In this document: one piece after another, positions 1 to 7,441 of the stretch | Numbering within the stretch: the first letter of the stretch is position 1 | Layout: each line of letters starts with the position of its first letter | Source: JALORV01 sp963766365 | Lineage (GTDB): Bacteria > Pseudomonadota > Gammaproteobacteria > Burkholderiales > Burkholderiaceae_F | Reading direction: 5' to 3' | Assembly (NCBI GenBank): GCA_963766365.1 | Contig: CAVXZK010000011.1 | Location: forward strand, 1 to 64,000 | Length of the DNA stretch: 64,000 nucleotides | Position numbers and translations under genes: made by a program | Notes under the pieces: model-generated | The model's database searches: none | Told to the model about the DNA's origin: nothing | Seen by the model: only the letters and a program-made list of their open reading frames with translations

Positions 1-28
1 CGGCTGGGTCCTCGCGAATGAAGTCGGA

Positions 29-217
29 TTGAGGGTCGGCGGGGCGATGCTCTGTGTCGCCGTGACCTTTCTAGTTGCCTGTGTCATTGTGGGGCCGCTA
101 CTTGTACTCGTGGACATCAGGCGCTCGGTCAAGGCAATTGAGGCGAGTTCGATGGACAGCGGGGTGGAAGTAAAACATCTGCGGCCCAGCCGTGCGGAGC
201 CCAGTTTCAAGCTCTAG
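29..217 (+). CDS. Small membrane protein, possibly the C-terminal part of a longer gene
   Basis: I do not recognise this product. The first half is a strongly hydrophobic stretch that should form one or two membrane segments, and the last 25 residues are polar and charged. The first usable start is a TTG, but the frame stays open to the left edge of the window, so the true start may lie outside it. A copy of the accessory-region repeat follows within 10 bases of the stop codon, as for the other genes of this region. Confidence 0.35.
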   Translation: MRVGGAMLCVAVTFLVACVIVGPLLVLVDIRRSVKAIEASSMDSGVEVKHLRPSRAEPSFKL

Positions 218-225
218 GCGGAGTG

Positions 226-280
226 CGGCCGGGAGCTGTCGCGAGGAGCCAGCGCCAATTTCGCCCTAAAGCGGCCGCTT
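226..280 (+). repeat. Intergenic repeat copy A
   Basis: Left motif CGGCC at 226 and right motif AGCGGCC at 270 are 44 bases apart, as in eight other copies. The right end sits in the perfect palindrome AAAGCGGCCGCTTT (268-281). The copy lies just after the first gene of the window. Confidence 0.65.
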
Positions 281-311
281 TGATGCCCCATGATGTGCCC
301 GAAACCGGTCC

Positions 312-339
312 TTGACTATATGCATAGCATATGCATAAT
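312..339 (+). promoter_or_regulatory. brnTA promoter with overlapping operator
   Basis: The sequence shows TTGACT (312-317), a 16-base spacer and CATAAT (334-339). Two copies of the self-complementary octamer TATGCATA lie at 319-326 and 330-337, 11 bases (about one helical turn) apart, inside the spacer and over the -10. BrnA antitoxins are ribbon-helix-helix repressors that bind their own promoter, so this pair is the likely operator. Confidence 0.65.
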
Positions 340-345
340 GGCGAT

Positions 346-612
346 GTGGACATCGAGTTCGATCCGGCAAAGGCGCGGGCAAATCTACGCAAGCACGGCG
401 TCAGCTTCGCGGACGCGGAACAGGCGCTACGAGATCCGTTTGCCACAACAATCGACGATCCCGACGCCGAAGGCGAGCAACGCTTCGTCACCCTAGGGAT
501 GGACACCCTGGGGCGAGTATTGGTCGTTGTCCACACTGCCCGGGGCGACCGAGTGCGTCTCATCTCAGCAAGGAAGGCCAGCAAAGGCGAAGTGGAGCAA
601 TACCATGCGTAA
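346..612 (+). CDS. brnT: BrnT-family ribonuclease toxin of a type II toxin-antitoxin system
   Basis: BrnT toxins are small RelE-like ribonucleases that block translation when not bound by BrnA. The family pattern is visible: a start resembling DIEFDPAKA, then NLRKHGVSF, and a C-terminal part containing RVRLISARKA. The product has 88 residues, the usual size. I prefer the GTG at 346 to the in-frame ATG at 331. The ATG lies upstream of and partly within the predicted -10 box, and the expected transcription start falls at about 346, which would make the message leaderless. BrnT proteins also typically begin just before this IEFDPAK segment. The stop overlaps the antitoxin start by 8 bases. Confidence 0.85.
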   Translation: MDIEFDPAKARANLRKHGVSFADAEQALRDPFATTIDDPDAEGEQRFVTLGMDTLGRVLVVVHTARGDRVRLISARKASKGEVEQYHA

Positions 613-871
613 AGAGTACGACTTCAGCAAGGGGCGACGCGGCGCGGTTGTCTCTTCGAAAGGCAAGACCAGAATCACGATCATGCTCGACGACGACATC
701 CTTGAGCACTTTCGTGCGCGCGCCGAGGCGGAGGGCATGGGCTATCAAACGATGATCAACGCTGCCCTGCGCGAGGCGGCCGCGGGGACGAAGGGAAAGT
801 TGGCTGGCGAGAAGCCGCTGACTGCAGCGGCGTTACGTAAGATTCTTCGTGAGGAGTTGCACGCCGCTTGA
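605..871 (+). CDS. brnA: BrnA-family antitoxin, ribbon-helix-helix DNA-binding protein
   Basis: This 88-residue protein follows the toxin with an 8-base overlap (ATG at 605, toxin stop at 610-612), which is the standard brnTA layout. The centre contains RITIMLDDDILEHFRARA followed by GYQTMINAALREA, a ribbon-helix-helix DNA-binding fold of the kind BrnA uses to repress its own promoter. The N-terminal KEYDFSKGRRGAV is typical of the region that neutralises the toxin. The C-terminal 25 residues are charged and probably flexible. The two octamers at 319-337 are the likely binding site. Confidence 0.83.
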   Translation: MRKEYDFSKGRRGAVVSSKGKTRITIMLDDDILEHFRARAEAEGMGYQTMINAALREAAAGTKGKLAGEKPLTAAALRKILREELHAA

Positions 872-886
872 TGCGCCGACTCTGGT

Positions 887-941
887 CGGCCATCTGCTGC
901 CATTCAGTTGCACCGCACGATCTGCCCAACAGCGGACTCAT
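887..941 (+). repeat. Intergenic repeat copy B
   Basis: CGGCCA at 887 and AGCGGAC at 931 are 44 bases apart. This copy aligns without gaps to copy H (7105-7159), with about 44 of 55 positions identical even though they lie 6 kb apart. It follows the brnTA pair. Confidence 0.8.
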
Positions 942-1049
942 TTGGCACTTAGTGCGTAGTTCGGGATGATCTGAGCGGGACTTTCAGACGCGTGTGATCA
1001 GCCTCTTCGATTGGGTGCACAGCGCGGCGCGCGGTCTGGCGACAGACAG

Positions 1050-1088
1050 TTGCTGGTTTTGGTTTCTGTGTATATACTTTACATATAC
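1050..1088 (+). promoter_or_regulatory. Promoter and inverted-repeat operator of the second toxin-antitoxin pair
   Basis: TTGCTG (1050-1055), a 17-base spacer and TATACT (1073-1078) form a good sigma-70 promoter. The inverted repeat GTATAT (1070-1075) and ATATAC (1083-1088) covers the -10 box and transcription start, the expected place for autorepression by the antitoxin. Confidence 0.6.
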
Positions 1089-1102
1089 GTATTGGAGCCA
1101 CC

Positions 1103-1378
1103 ATGCCAGCGACCCCCTCCAGCCTGTTGCTGAAGTTCCGAACACGCGACACGCAGTTCGGCGTGACTCGCCAGACCGTGAAAGCCATGGCTGCGCGCTT
1201 CGACCTCTCGGAGACGGAGATCGTGCACATGGCACTGTCGCGCATGGCCAAAGAGGAGTTGCCGGCGTACGAAGCCGATGATGGGCCGCTGTCGGCGCGG
1301 GATGTCAAGGCGCTTGGAAAGATTGCCGGCGCGGCGTTGCCCAAGGGCCGGGTCGTGAAGAAGCAATCGCTGTTTTGA
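1103..1378 (+). CDS. Probable antitoxin (unassigned family) paired with a PemK-like toxin
   Basis: This 91-residue protein starts at an ATG with GGAG about 6 bases upstream. It has a helix-rich centre (TRQTVKAMAARFDLSETEIVH) that could be a ribbon-helix-helix or similar DNA-binding unit, and a basic C-terminus ending KGRVVKKQSLF. Its stop overlaps the start of the PemK-like gene as TGATG, the usual sign of a coupled antitoxin-toxin operon, and the promoter carries an operator-like inverted repeat. I cannot name the family, so the antitoxin role rests on size, position and coupling. Confidence 0.6.
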   Translation: MPATPSSLLLKFRTRDTQFGVTRQTVKAMAARFDLSETEIVHMALSRMAKEELPAYEADDGPLSARDVKALGKIAGAALPKGRVVKKQSLF

Positions 1379-1794
1379 TGGCGGCCCGGTGGAAGCCCCC
1401 GGCGCCGGGCGACATTGTCTGGTGCCGTTTCCCGAACCTTCCGCAGCGCAACCCCGGTCCGAAGCCGCGGCCCGCGCTGGTGTGCGGCATCACGGAGCGG
1501 GAGGACGGGGTTTCGGTGACTGTCGCGTACGGCACCTCTCAAAACCTGAACCGACTCCACAAGGGCGAGTTCGCGATCACGAAGCACGGTAACCCAGCCG
1601 CGTACGGCGGCGCCGGACTCTCGTTCGACACCAAGTTCGACTTCAGGCAGTTGGTAGAACTTCCTTGGAATGAAAGCTTTTTCGCGGCGCCTGCGCAGGC
1701 ACCACACGGCCAGAACCCGAAGCTGGGAAGCCTTCACCCTTCGATGATGCGGACGGCGCAGGCCGCGTACCAAGCCTTACGGGGTACGGACTGA
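1378..1794 (+). CDS. PemK/MazF-like toxin
   Basis: The N-terminal segment PGDIVWCRFPN followed about ten residues later by KPRPALVCG matches the opening beta-strands of PemK/MazF-type ribonucleases, where a GDI/W strand and an RPALV strand form the SH3-like barrel. The protein has 138 residues, longer than most MazF toxins, with a C-terminal extension (HPSMMRTAQAAYQALRG) I do not recognise. The ATG at 1378 overlaps the antitoxin stop and is preferred over the TTG one codon earlier. The assignment is by motif and context; the catalytic residues are not certain. Confidence 0.6.
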   Translation: MAARWKPPAPGDIVWCRFPNLPQRNPGPKPRPALVCGITEREDGVSVTVAYGTSQNLNRLHKGEFAITKHGNPAAYGGAGLSFDTKFDFRQLVELPWNESFFAAPAQAPHGQNPKLGSLHPSMMRTAQAAYQALRGTD

Positions 1795-1807
1795 CGACCG
1801 CAGCTGG

Positions 1808-1862
1808 CGGCCAAGACCTGCCATCCAACCGCTCTTACCAACCGCCCCGATAGCGGTCCTTG
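1808..1862 (+). repeat. Intergenic repeat copy C
   Basis: CGGCCA at 1808 and AGCGGTC at 1852 are 44 bases apart. The copy begins 14 bases after the stop of the PemK-like toxin gene. Confidence 0.72.
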
Positions 1863-1979
1863 TTTCTCTCCGCATAGCTGACGCAGATCGAGCGGTAGCA
1901 ACGCTAGGATCGTCTCGGCGCGCACGAATGACTGGACCAATCGGCGCCGAGCCCTGAATGGCTGCGCCCGGACTCTGTG

Positions 1980-2006
1980 TAGCAATCCATAGCAGTGCAT
2001 TGCTAT
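1980..2006 (+). promoter_or_regulatory. Inverted repeat upstream of the ATPase gene
   Basis: TAGCAAT (1980-1986) and ATTGCTA (1999-2005) form a perfect 7-base inverted repeat with a 12-base spacer, and ATAGCA (1989-1994) with TGCTAT (2001-2006) forms a second, nested one. The site ends about 28 bases before the ATG at 2035. No protein can be assigned to it. Confidence 0.45.
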
Positions 2007-2034
2007 ATAGGTAAGTCGTGCTATTCTTCGCTAC

Positions 2035-3177
2035 ATGACAGACGCGTGGCATTACCCACGGACCGAACTGGCCGAGCAGTACCTTCGGTTCTTTGACACC
2101 GGGGTTGCTCCTGCACTCGTGCTGTTCGCGCCACGGCGACGCGGCAAAACCGAGTTCCTGCTGCACGATCTGGGGCCCGCAGCGGAAGCCAGTGGCTACC
2201 GGGTCGTTTATGCGAGTTTCTGGCAGTCACCTTTGGCCCCCGCGGCCGCCTTGCTCTACGCCCTCGAGGACAGCTGGTCGAAGCGATCGTTCGCGGAGCG
2301 CGCCGGTGCGCTGCTGACGAGTCCGGTGGAGCACGTAACGCTGTCTGGCACGCTGGGGCCGCTCAAGGGTGAGGCCAAAGTCGACGTGAGCGATGTGCCG
2401 AAGAGGGCCCCCGCCGATTTGCTGCTTTATCTGGATGACCTGCTCGGGCGGCTCTCGAAGAGGAAGCGGCTGCTATTGCTGCTGGATGAGGTGCAGCAGC
2501 TGCGGGCAAGCCGCGAGAACGGTCCGCTTGTGGCAGGACTGCGGACGTCGCTCGACAAGCTCGGCCGGCGGGTCAGCACTGTCTTCACAGGAAGTTCGCG
2601 AACCGGCCTGATGCAAATGTTCTCCGACAAGGAGGCGCCGTTCTTCCACTTCGCCAGTCAGATCGACTTGCCGCGTCTGAACGACGGTTTCGTCGAGCAC
2701 CAGATCGACGTGTTCAAACAGATCACCCGTCGCACGCTTCCCCTGCGGGAAGCGCTCGATTTGTTCGGATCCCTCGATCGTTCGCCGTTTTTCTTCCGCA
2801 AGCTGATCGAAACCCTCGTCCTCAATCCCGGCGATGATCTCGCTTCCGGCATGGCCCGCATGCGGACGCAGTTGGCCGCTGAGCTCGGCTATCCGCAGCT
2901 CTGGACCGGATTGAAGCCGATGGAGCGCGCCGTCGTGCGCTGGCTGGCAATCACGGAAAGCCGTGCTGCGTTCACCGAAGAGGCCCGCAAGGCAGCCGGC
3001 GCTGCAACGGGCGCGGGCATCGCCACGATTCCCGCAGTTCAGACGGCGATTCGACGACTTGTCTCGGAAGGTGTGCTAGTGCAAAGCGAGCCGCGGCGCT
3101 ACGACTTCGAAGACGCCGAGTTCGAAGGCTGGGTGCGACGGCTAGTCGAAGAAGACTCTGCTCGCGCTGGCCATTAG
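2035..3177 (+). CDS. AAA-type ATPase of the archaeal-ATPase/STAND-like class
   Basis: This 380-residue protein begins YPRTELAEQYLRFF, the kind of lead-in seen in proteins that capture other targets through an ATPase core. A phosphate-binding loop is visible as APRRRGKT (residues 32-39), and a Walker B strand LLLLLDEV places Asp151-Glu152 for magnesium binding and hydrolysis. The segment VFTGSSRTGLM (about residue 184) looks like sensor 1. The C-terminal 100 residues (TAIRRLVSEGVLV) look like a winged-helix domain. Stand-alone ATPases of this type are common in mobile regions and often have unknown roles. No partner gene is adjacent; a defence or regulatory role is only a guess. Confidence 0.6.
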   Translation: MTDAWHYPRTELAEQYLRFFDTGVAPALVLFAPRRRGKTEFLLHDLGPAAEASGYRVVYASFWQSPLAPAAALLYALEDSWSKRSFAERAGALLTSPVEHVTLSGTLGPLKGEAKVDVSDVPKRAPADLLLYLDDLLGRLSKRKRLLLLLDEVQQLRASRENGPLVAGLRTSLDKLGRRVSTVFTGSSRTGLMQMFSDKEAPFFHFASQIDLPRLNDGFVEHQIDVFKQITRRTLPLREALDLFGSLDRSPFFFRKLIETLVLNPGDDLASGMARMRTQLAAELGYPQLWTGLKPMERAVVRWLAITESRAAFTEEARKAAGAATGAGIATIPAVQTAIRRLVSEGVLVQSEPRRYDFEDAEFEGWVRRLVEEDSARAGH

Positions 3178-3224
3178 AGCGGCGACTTGCGTGCAGCGAA
3201 GCCCTGACTTTGCAGCCGATTCCG
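3168..3224 (+). repeat. Intergenic repeat copy D, degenerate
   Basis: TGGCCA at 3168 and AGCCGAT at 3214 are 46 rather than 44 bases apart. The gap between TGGCCA and the following GC is 2 bases longer than in the other copies, which accounts for the difference. The left end lies within the last codons of the ATPase gene. Confidence 0.35.
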
Positions 3225-3267
3225 TTACCCGTGAGAATTCGCCGAAACCGGACCCGAGGAGCGTACC

Positions 3268-3633
3268 GTGACGCCTCAACAGGCTCTTGAAGCGGAATTG
3301 AAAGGGCTCGAGGAGTCGCTGCTTGACCCGGACATCAGGAAGTCGACGCAACTTGTGGAACTTCTCGCTGACGAGTTCATCGAGTTCGGCAGTTCGGGAC
3401 GTGTCTACACCAGGGACGACCTCGTCGCTGTGCTTCAGGCTGAGTCACCAGTGGTGCAAACGACCTCCGGATTTCAGTTGGTGACGTTGGCACCGGACGT
3501 CGCGCTCCTGACCTACAAGATCCGTAGACATTCCGACCCTGTCGTCGATACCCTTCGATCCTCGTTGTGGCGGAGATCGAACGGCAAATGGCAAATGGTT
3601 TTCCATCAGGGAACCGTGACCCCAGTCACGTAG
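3268..3633 (+). CDS. NTF2-like (DUF4440/SnoaL-type) protein
   Basis: The 121-residue product has the order expected of a small NTF2-like cone fold: an N-terminal helix (ALEAELKGLEESLL), LLADEFIEFGSSGRVYTRDDL, then alternating strands ending SLWRRSNGKWQMVFHQGT. The final W-x-x-x-x-G-x-W-x-x-x-x-H-Q-G pattern is characteristic of DUF4440-type proteins. These are soluble domains with varied enzymatic or ligand-binding uses, and the substrate cannot be predicted. A GAGGAG ribosome site lies 6 bases before the GTG start at 3268. It stands alone between two repeat copies. Confidence 0.68.
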   Translation: MTPQQALEAELKGLEESLLDPDIRKSTQLVELLADEFIEFGSSGRVYTRDDLVAVLQAESPVVQTTSGFQLVTLAPDVALLTYKIRRHSDPVVDTLRSSLWRRSNGKWQMVFHQGTVTPVT

Positions 3634-3646
3634 CGATGCCGGGTAC

Positions 3647-3701
3647 CGGCCAAGAGCCGCCGTGGCCAGCGTTCCATTAGAGTTCACAAAAGCGGACATA
3701 G
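3647..3701 (+). repeat. Intergenic repeat copy E
   Basis: CGGCCA at 3647 and AGCGGAC at 3691 are 44 bases apart. The left end can fold as a short CGGC-loop-GCCG hairpin. Confidence 0.8.
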
Positions 3702-3742
3702 CTCGAGCTACGGACTTTCGGGCTGCCTGATGGGCTGGGTGC

Positions 3743-4180
3743 ATGAAGTACTTCATCTTTAACCTCTCCGACAAGAGCCGAGAACAAGCTGCATCGCTCC
3801 TTCGCGCGAGAAGGTGGCCGCTCGGACGGGACGAACGACATTGCGATGCGCTTGCTCCCGGCGATCGCGTCCTGATTCATGTCGCCGAGCCCCGGCGCGA
3901 GTTCATCGGCCGGGCCGAACTTGCGACCACTTTTAGTGACTGGACAGCTTTGGAGACCGAGGCGTCCCTGGAGGGCCCCTCCGGCGGCGTGGCATTGGTG
4001 GATGTCGAGGAATGGACACATCCTGTGCCGCTCGATGTCGCCGTTCACCGGATCGATCCGACAGCGTCAAACCCGAAGGTTCAAGGTAACGCCGCAGGCT
4101 TCCAATCGGGCATCGTTTTGATCGATGCCGAGGAATACGCCGCCGTGGTGGCTCTCAGCCGTGAATCCCGGCAGACGTAG
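3743..4180 (+). CDS. EVE/PUA-like domain protein
   Basis: The 145-residue product begins MKYFIFNLSD and continues with RVLIHVAEPRREFIGRAELAT, matching the strand pattern of EVE and related PUA-like domains, which bind modified nucleobases in DNA or RNA. It ends FQSGIVLIDAEEYAAVV, similar to the closing strand and helix of this fold. No nuclease or other effector is fused to it or adjacent. EVE domains often occur with defence genes, but here the link rests only on the accessory context. The start has no strong ribosome site. Confidence 0.5.
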   Translation: MKYFIFNLSDKSREQAASLLRARRWPLGRDERHCDALAPGDRVLIHVAEPRREFIGRAELATTFSDWTALETEASLEGPSGGVALVDVEEWTHPVPLDVAVHRIDPTASNPKVQGNAAGFQSGIVLIDAEEYAAVVALSRESRQT

Positions 4181-4188
4181 TCGAGTGA

Positions 4189-4243
4189 CGGCCAATTGCG
4201 GTCTTCTCACGGTCGAGTAAGAATCGCCTAAGAGCGGACGTCT
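4189..4243 (+). repeat. Intergenic repeat copy F
   Basis: CGGCCA at 4189 and AGCGGAC at 4233 are 44 bases apart. The copy begins 8 bases after the stop of the EVE-like gene. Confidence 0.8.
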
Positions 4244-4317
4244 CCTCTCACTGCGACCCGTAGATCATCTCCCGGGCACGCTTTTGCTTTAAGTAGGAAT
4301 TGTGTGGCTCCCGAGCG

Positions 4318-4767
4318 ATGCGGCTAATTTCCTACGATCAATTCGCCAAGCTTCGTCTTCGCGACTTTGTCCCGGACGGCGCGGTCATCACTGAGACATC
4401 CGATTGGGAGTGGATGGGCTCCTACTGGCTCAACGAGGGTATCGGCTTTACAAGCTTTTCTCGTCACGCGAGCGCTCCGGACAACACCGGCGGCTTAGAG
4501 GTTTCCTTTCAGGAGCTATCAGACGACTGCAGTCGGCGTTTCCTCAGCGCAGTCGGTCTTCCATTGAGGCCGGGCATGAGCATCCTGGAGGTCCTGTCCG
4601 TTATGGGCGTGCCAACGAGTACGCATCAGTTCGTTCCGGACCGCCGTACCTACGAGTTCACGGTAGGTTTTCCCCAGCCCTATGTTGTCGGCTGCACGGT
4701 TGTCGATACGGATGGGCTTGTCTACATCACGATCCTTCGGCCCGACCTCTTGAACCGCGATATGTGA
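4318..4767 (+). CDS. Hypothetical protein
   Basis: I do not recognise this 149-residue protein. It is predicted to be soluble and mixed alpha/beta, with no signal peptide, no membrane segment and a low lysine content. It has aromatic-rich segments (DWEWMGSYWLNEG and YEFTVGFPQPYVVG). The phrase GMSILEVLSVMGVPTS resembles the short lipoprotein-like segment that precedes SmpA/BamE-type repeats, but the match is weak. The ATG at 4318 is preferred, although an in-frame TTG lies at 4300. It stands alone between repeat copies F and G. Confidence 0.5.
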   Translation: MRLISYDQFAKLRLRDFVPDGAVITETSDWEWMGSYWLNEGIGFTSFSRHASAPDNTGGLEVSFQELSDDCSRRFLSAVGLPLRPGMSILEVLSVMGVPTSTHQFVPDRRTYEFTVGFPQPYVVGCTVVDTDGLVYITILRPDLLNRDM

Positions 4768-4831
4768 AACACGCCCAGATTCTCGGCAAGCGCGGAGCTC
4801 ATGCCGACCCAATGACAAAAACGGGTGAACA

Positions 4832-4886
4832 CGGCCAGAAGCGGCCCTAGGCAGTACGACCCCAATCAGCTAGAAAGCGGACTTCC
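4832..4886 (+). repeat. Intergenic repeat copy G
   Basis: CGGCCA at 4832 and AGCGGAC at 4876 are 44 bases apart. The copy ends 18 bases before the start of the S9 peptidase gene. Confidence 0.8.
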
Positions 4887-4904
4887 GGAGCCTGGAGCCT
4901 GCCT

Positions 4905-7085
4905 ATGATTAACCGCCGCAAATTGCTCTGTTCTGTCGGCGCTCTGGCTGGGCTGGCGACGGTGCGCTCCGGTGCCCAGGAACCACGCCCGACGCTGCCA
5001 CTCGCCAAGCGAGCCATTGCGTCTGACGACTACTACGGCACGACGGTTGAAGATCCTTATCGATGGATGGAGAACGCCAACGATCCGGATCTGCTGCCTT
5101 GGCTGAAGGCACAGAACGCTCATGCGCGGGCGGTTCTCGATGGGATCCCGGGACGCGCGGCGCTCGGTGCGCGTGTATCCGAGCTTTCCGGCGAGCTTTC
5201 CCTAACCATGAAAGTTCGCGCGACGGATGGACGGCTGTTCTTCGAGCAGCAGCCTGCTGGAGCGCAGAACTTCAAGCTCTTCGTTCGCGACGGCGATCGT
5301 CCGGCCCGAGTTCTGATTGATCCGACCAAGCTGGAGATCGATGGCAAGCACGTAAGCCTTGACTGGTGGGAACCCGCTGTGAGCGGCCGCCACGTCGCCT
5401 ACGGACTGTCGCCAGCGGGGTCAGAAGCATCCACGGCCCACGTCATGGAAGTGGAGTCCGGAAAGATCCTCGAGACGCGTATCCCAAACACCGATTACGG
5501 CATTACCGGCTGGTTGCCGGACGGCGCCGGCTTTTTCTATATCCAGTTCATCGGGGAGCGCGGCACGCCGACCTTTTACTGGGATAGCGTCGTCAAGCTG
5601 CACCTGCTCGGCTCCGACCCGAAGGGAGATCGGGTCGTCCTGCGGCGCGGTCTGTACGAACAGATTCCCATGAAAGAGATTCAGGTTGGGGTGGTCCGCC
5701 CCGTTGCGGGAACCAGTCAGGCCGTCGTTGAGGTGCGCGACGCGCGCCCGGAGCGGGCCGTGTGGACCGTTCAGCTCCCAGACCTGCTGGCAGGCAAGCC
5801 GCGCTTCCGGGCGGTGGCATCCGCCGATGAGTTAGTCGTTGACGTGGCTGCCAGCGGAGATGACCTCTTTCTCATTTCCAATCGGGATCGCCCTCGTGGC
5901 CGTGTTCTGGTGACCTCCATCGAGAACCCATCGCTTGCGACAGCGACCGAAGTTCTTCCTCAATCGGCGTTGGTTGCTGACGACGTCTACCCGATCCGGG
6001 GCGGCGCTCTGGTGCGGATGATGGACGGCGGAGTGCAAAGGCTGATGCGCGTGTCGCGCCGCGAAGCAGCCTCGTCCGTGGCGCTCCCCTTCGAGGGATC
6101 AATTCGCGGCGTGTTCAGTTCCGCACTGCGCAGCGATGCCTACCTCTCGCTGACGGGGTGGCTCGAGCCGCCCGCCGTGTGGCACTGGACGCCGGGGCAG
6201 CAGGTGCGCAACAGCGGCCTGGATGGCCGGCCGCCGTTTGACCTTGCCCCCTATGTGGCCGAGCGACGCTTTGCGCCTGCACGCGACGGCACACAGGTGC
6301 CCTACACCATCATCGCCAAGCGCGGCTGGAAGTCGGACGCCCGCAACCCGCTCCTGGCGACAGCGTACGGCGCCTATCAGTACTCGCTGAGTCCGGCCTT
6401 CAACCCCCGTGTTCTGGCGTTTCTGGACGCGGGCGGCATCTATGTTGTGGCCAACGTTCGCGGCGGCGGCGAATATGGCCGCGAGTGGCACAAGGCGGGG
6501 CAGAAGGCGACCAAGCCCAACACCTGGCGCGACTTCATCGACGTATCTCAAGCACTGATCAACTCGCGCGTCACATCCTCGGAGCACCTGGTCATCCTCG
6601 GCACGTCGGCGGGCGGCATTGCGGTGGGCCGGGCGCTGACTGAGAAGCCTGAACTGTTTGCCGGGGCAGTGGCGGACGTGGGCTTTATGAATCCGGTGCG
6701 CTACGCCGCAGAGCAGAACAATATGGACATCAACGAATGGGGACCAATCGAGGATGCCGCGAGCTTCCGCGCCATGTACGAGATGGACAGCTACCACGCC
6801 ATCAAGGAAGGCACCCGCTATCCCCCGGTGCTCGTCATCTCCGGATTCAATGACCCGCGCGTGGCAACCTTCCACGCGGCGAAGTTCGTCGCCCGCTTGC
6901 AGGAAGCCACGAAAGGCAAGTCAGCCGTTCTTCTTCGCATGGACTTCGATGCCGGACACGGCATGGGCAGCACACGGAACCAGAGGGATGCGCTGGTGGC
7001 GGACATTTACAGCTTCACACTTTGGTGCGCTGACGCGACGGGCTCACAGACACCGAAGCTATCGGCCGCCGAAGTGGCCCGATGA
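4905..7085 (+). CDS. Secreted prolyl-oligopeptidase-family (S9) serine peptidase
   Basis: The 726-residue product has the size and order of S9A peptidases: an N-terminal signal (NRRKLLCSVGALAGLA, with an Arg-Arg pair that could suit Tat export), a beta-propeller region whose entry DDYYGTTVEDPYRWME is typical of the family, and a C-terminal alpha/beta-hydrolase domain. The catalytic triad can be placed at Ser568 (GTSAGG, where family members usually have GGSNGG), Asp650 (GFNDPRV) and His685 (DAGHGMG). Such enzymes cut short proline-containing peptides, here probably in the periplasm. It is much longer than its accessory-region neighbours but carries the same repeat on both sides. Confidence 0.85.
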   Translation: MINRRKLLCSVGALAGLATVRSGAQEPRPTLPLAKRAIASDDYYGTTVEDPYRWMENANDPDLLPWLKAQNAHARAVLDGIPGRAALGARVSELSGELSLTMKVRATDGRLFFEQQPAGAQNFKLFVRDGDRPARVLIDPTKLEIDGKHVSLDWWEPAVSGRHVAYGLSPAGSEASTAHVMEVESGKILETRIPNTDYGITGWLPDGAGFFYIQFIGERGTPTFYWDSVVKLHLLGSDPKGDRVVLRRGLYEQIPMKEIQVGVVRPVAGTSQAVVEVRDARPERAVWTVQLPDLLAGKPRFRAVASADELVVDVAASGDDLFLISNRDRPRGRVLVTSIENPSLATATEVLPQSALVADDVYPIRGGALVRMMDGGVQRLMRVSRREAASSVALPFEGSIRGVFSSALRSDAYLSLTGWLEPPAVWHWTPGQQVRNSGLDGRPPFDLAPYVAERRFAPARDGTQVPYTIIAKRGWKSDARNPLLATAYGAYQYSLSPAFNPRVLAFLDAGGIYVVANVRGGGEYGREWHKAGQKATKPNTWRDFIDVSQALINSRVTSSEHLVILGTSAGGIAVGRALTEKPELFAGAVADVGFMNPVRYAAEQNNMDINEWGPIEDAASFRAMYEMDSYHAIKEGTRYPPVLVISGFNDPRVATFHAAKFVARLQEATKGKSAVLLRMDFDAGHGMGSTRNQRDALVADIYSFTLWCADATGSQTPKLSAAEVAR

Positions 7086-7104
7086 CATTGATGTTGGCTC
7101 TGTC

Positions 7105-7159
7105 CGGCCAACTGCCGCCGTTCGGTTGCGCCGCACGATCTGCCTAAGAGCTGCCACTT
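7105..7159 (+). repeat. Intergenic repeat copy H
   Basis: CGGCCA at 7105 and AGCTGCC at 7149 are 44 bases apart. About 44 of 55 positions match copy B with no gap. The left end can form a CGGC-loop-GCCG hairpin. Confidence 0.78.
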
Positions 7160-7182
7160 CGCGGAACATCGTCGAGGAGTAC

Positions 7183-7210
7183 TTGCAACATTTGGGAGAT
7201 TCCCGACAAT
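7183..7210 (+). promoter_or_regulatory. Putative hicAB promoter
   Basis: TTGCAA (7183-7188), a 16-base spacer and GACAAT (7205-7210) make a moderate sigma-70 match. A short inverted repeat, GGGA (7194-7197) and TCCC (7201-7204), lies in the spacer and could serve for autoregulation by HicB. Confidence 0.4.
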
Positions 7211-7239
7211 TGGGCCCGTGTCGATCTGAGGCGCCTTGA

Positions 7240-7434
7240 ATGCCAGTGAAGGTAAGGGATCTCATTGTGCGATTGGAGGCAGACGGCTGGTTCTTGGTGC
7301 GGACCAAAGGCAGCCACCGCCAGTACCACCATCCAACCAAACCGGGTACCGTCACTGTGTCGGGCAAGCCCAGCGTCGAGGTGCCTATCGGCACCTTGAA
7401 CAGCGCGTTGCGCCAGGCAGGGTTGAAGAAGTGA
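7240..7434 (+). CDS. hicA: HicA mRNA interferase toxin
   Basis: HicA toxins are small double-stranded-RNA-binding-like ribonucleases. This 64-residue protein shows the hallmark GSHRQYHHP segment, whose histidine is the catalytic residue in the family, preceded by LEADGWFLVRTKG and followed by the strand and helix VPIGTLNSALRQAGL. The length is normal. The stop is followed 7 bases later by hicB, so the two are co-transcribed in the common toxin-first order. Confidence 0.9.
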   Translation: MPVKVRDLIVRLEADGWFLVRTKGSHRQYHHPTKPGTVTVSGKPSVEVPIGTLNSALRQAGLKK

Positions 7435-7441
7435 GGCTCCT

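Noticed and set aside
949..1773. 274-residue frame on the - strand over the second toxin-antitoxin pair
   Set aside because: It overlaps two supported + strand genes with promoter and coupling, and its composition (Arg-rich, low in typical core motifs) is that of an antisense shadow.
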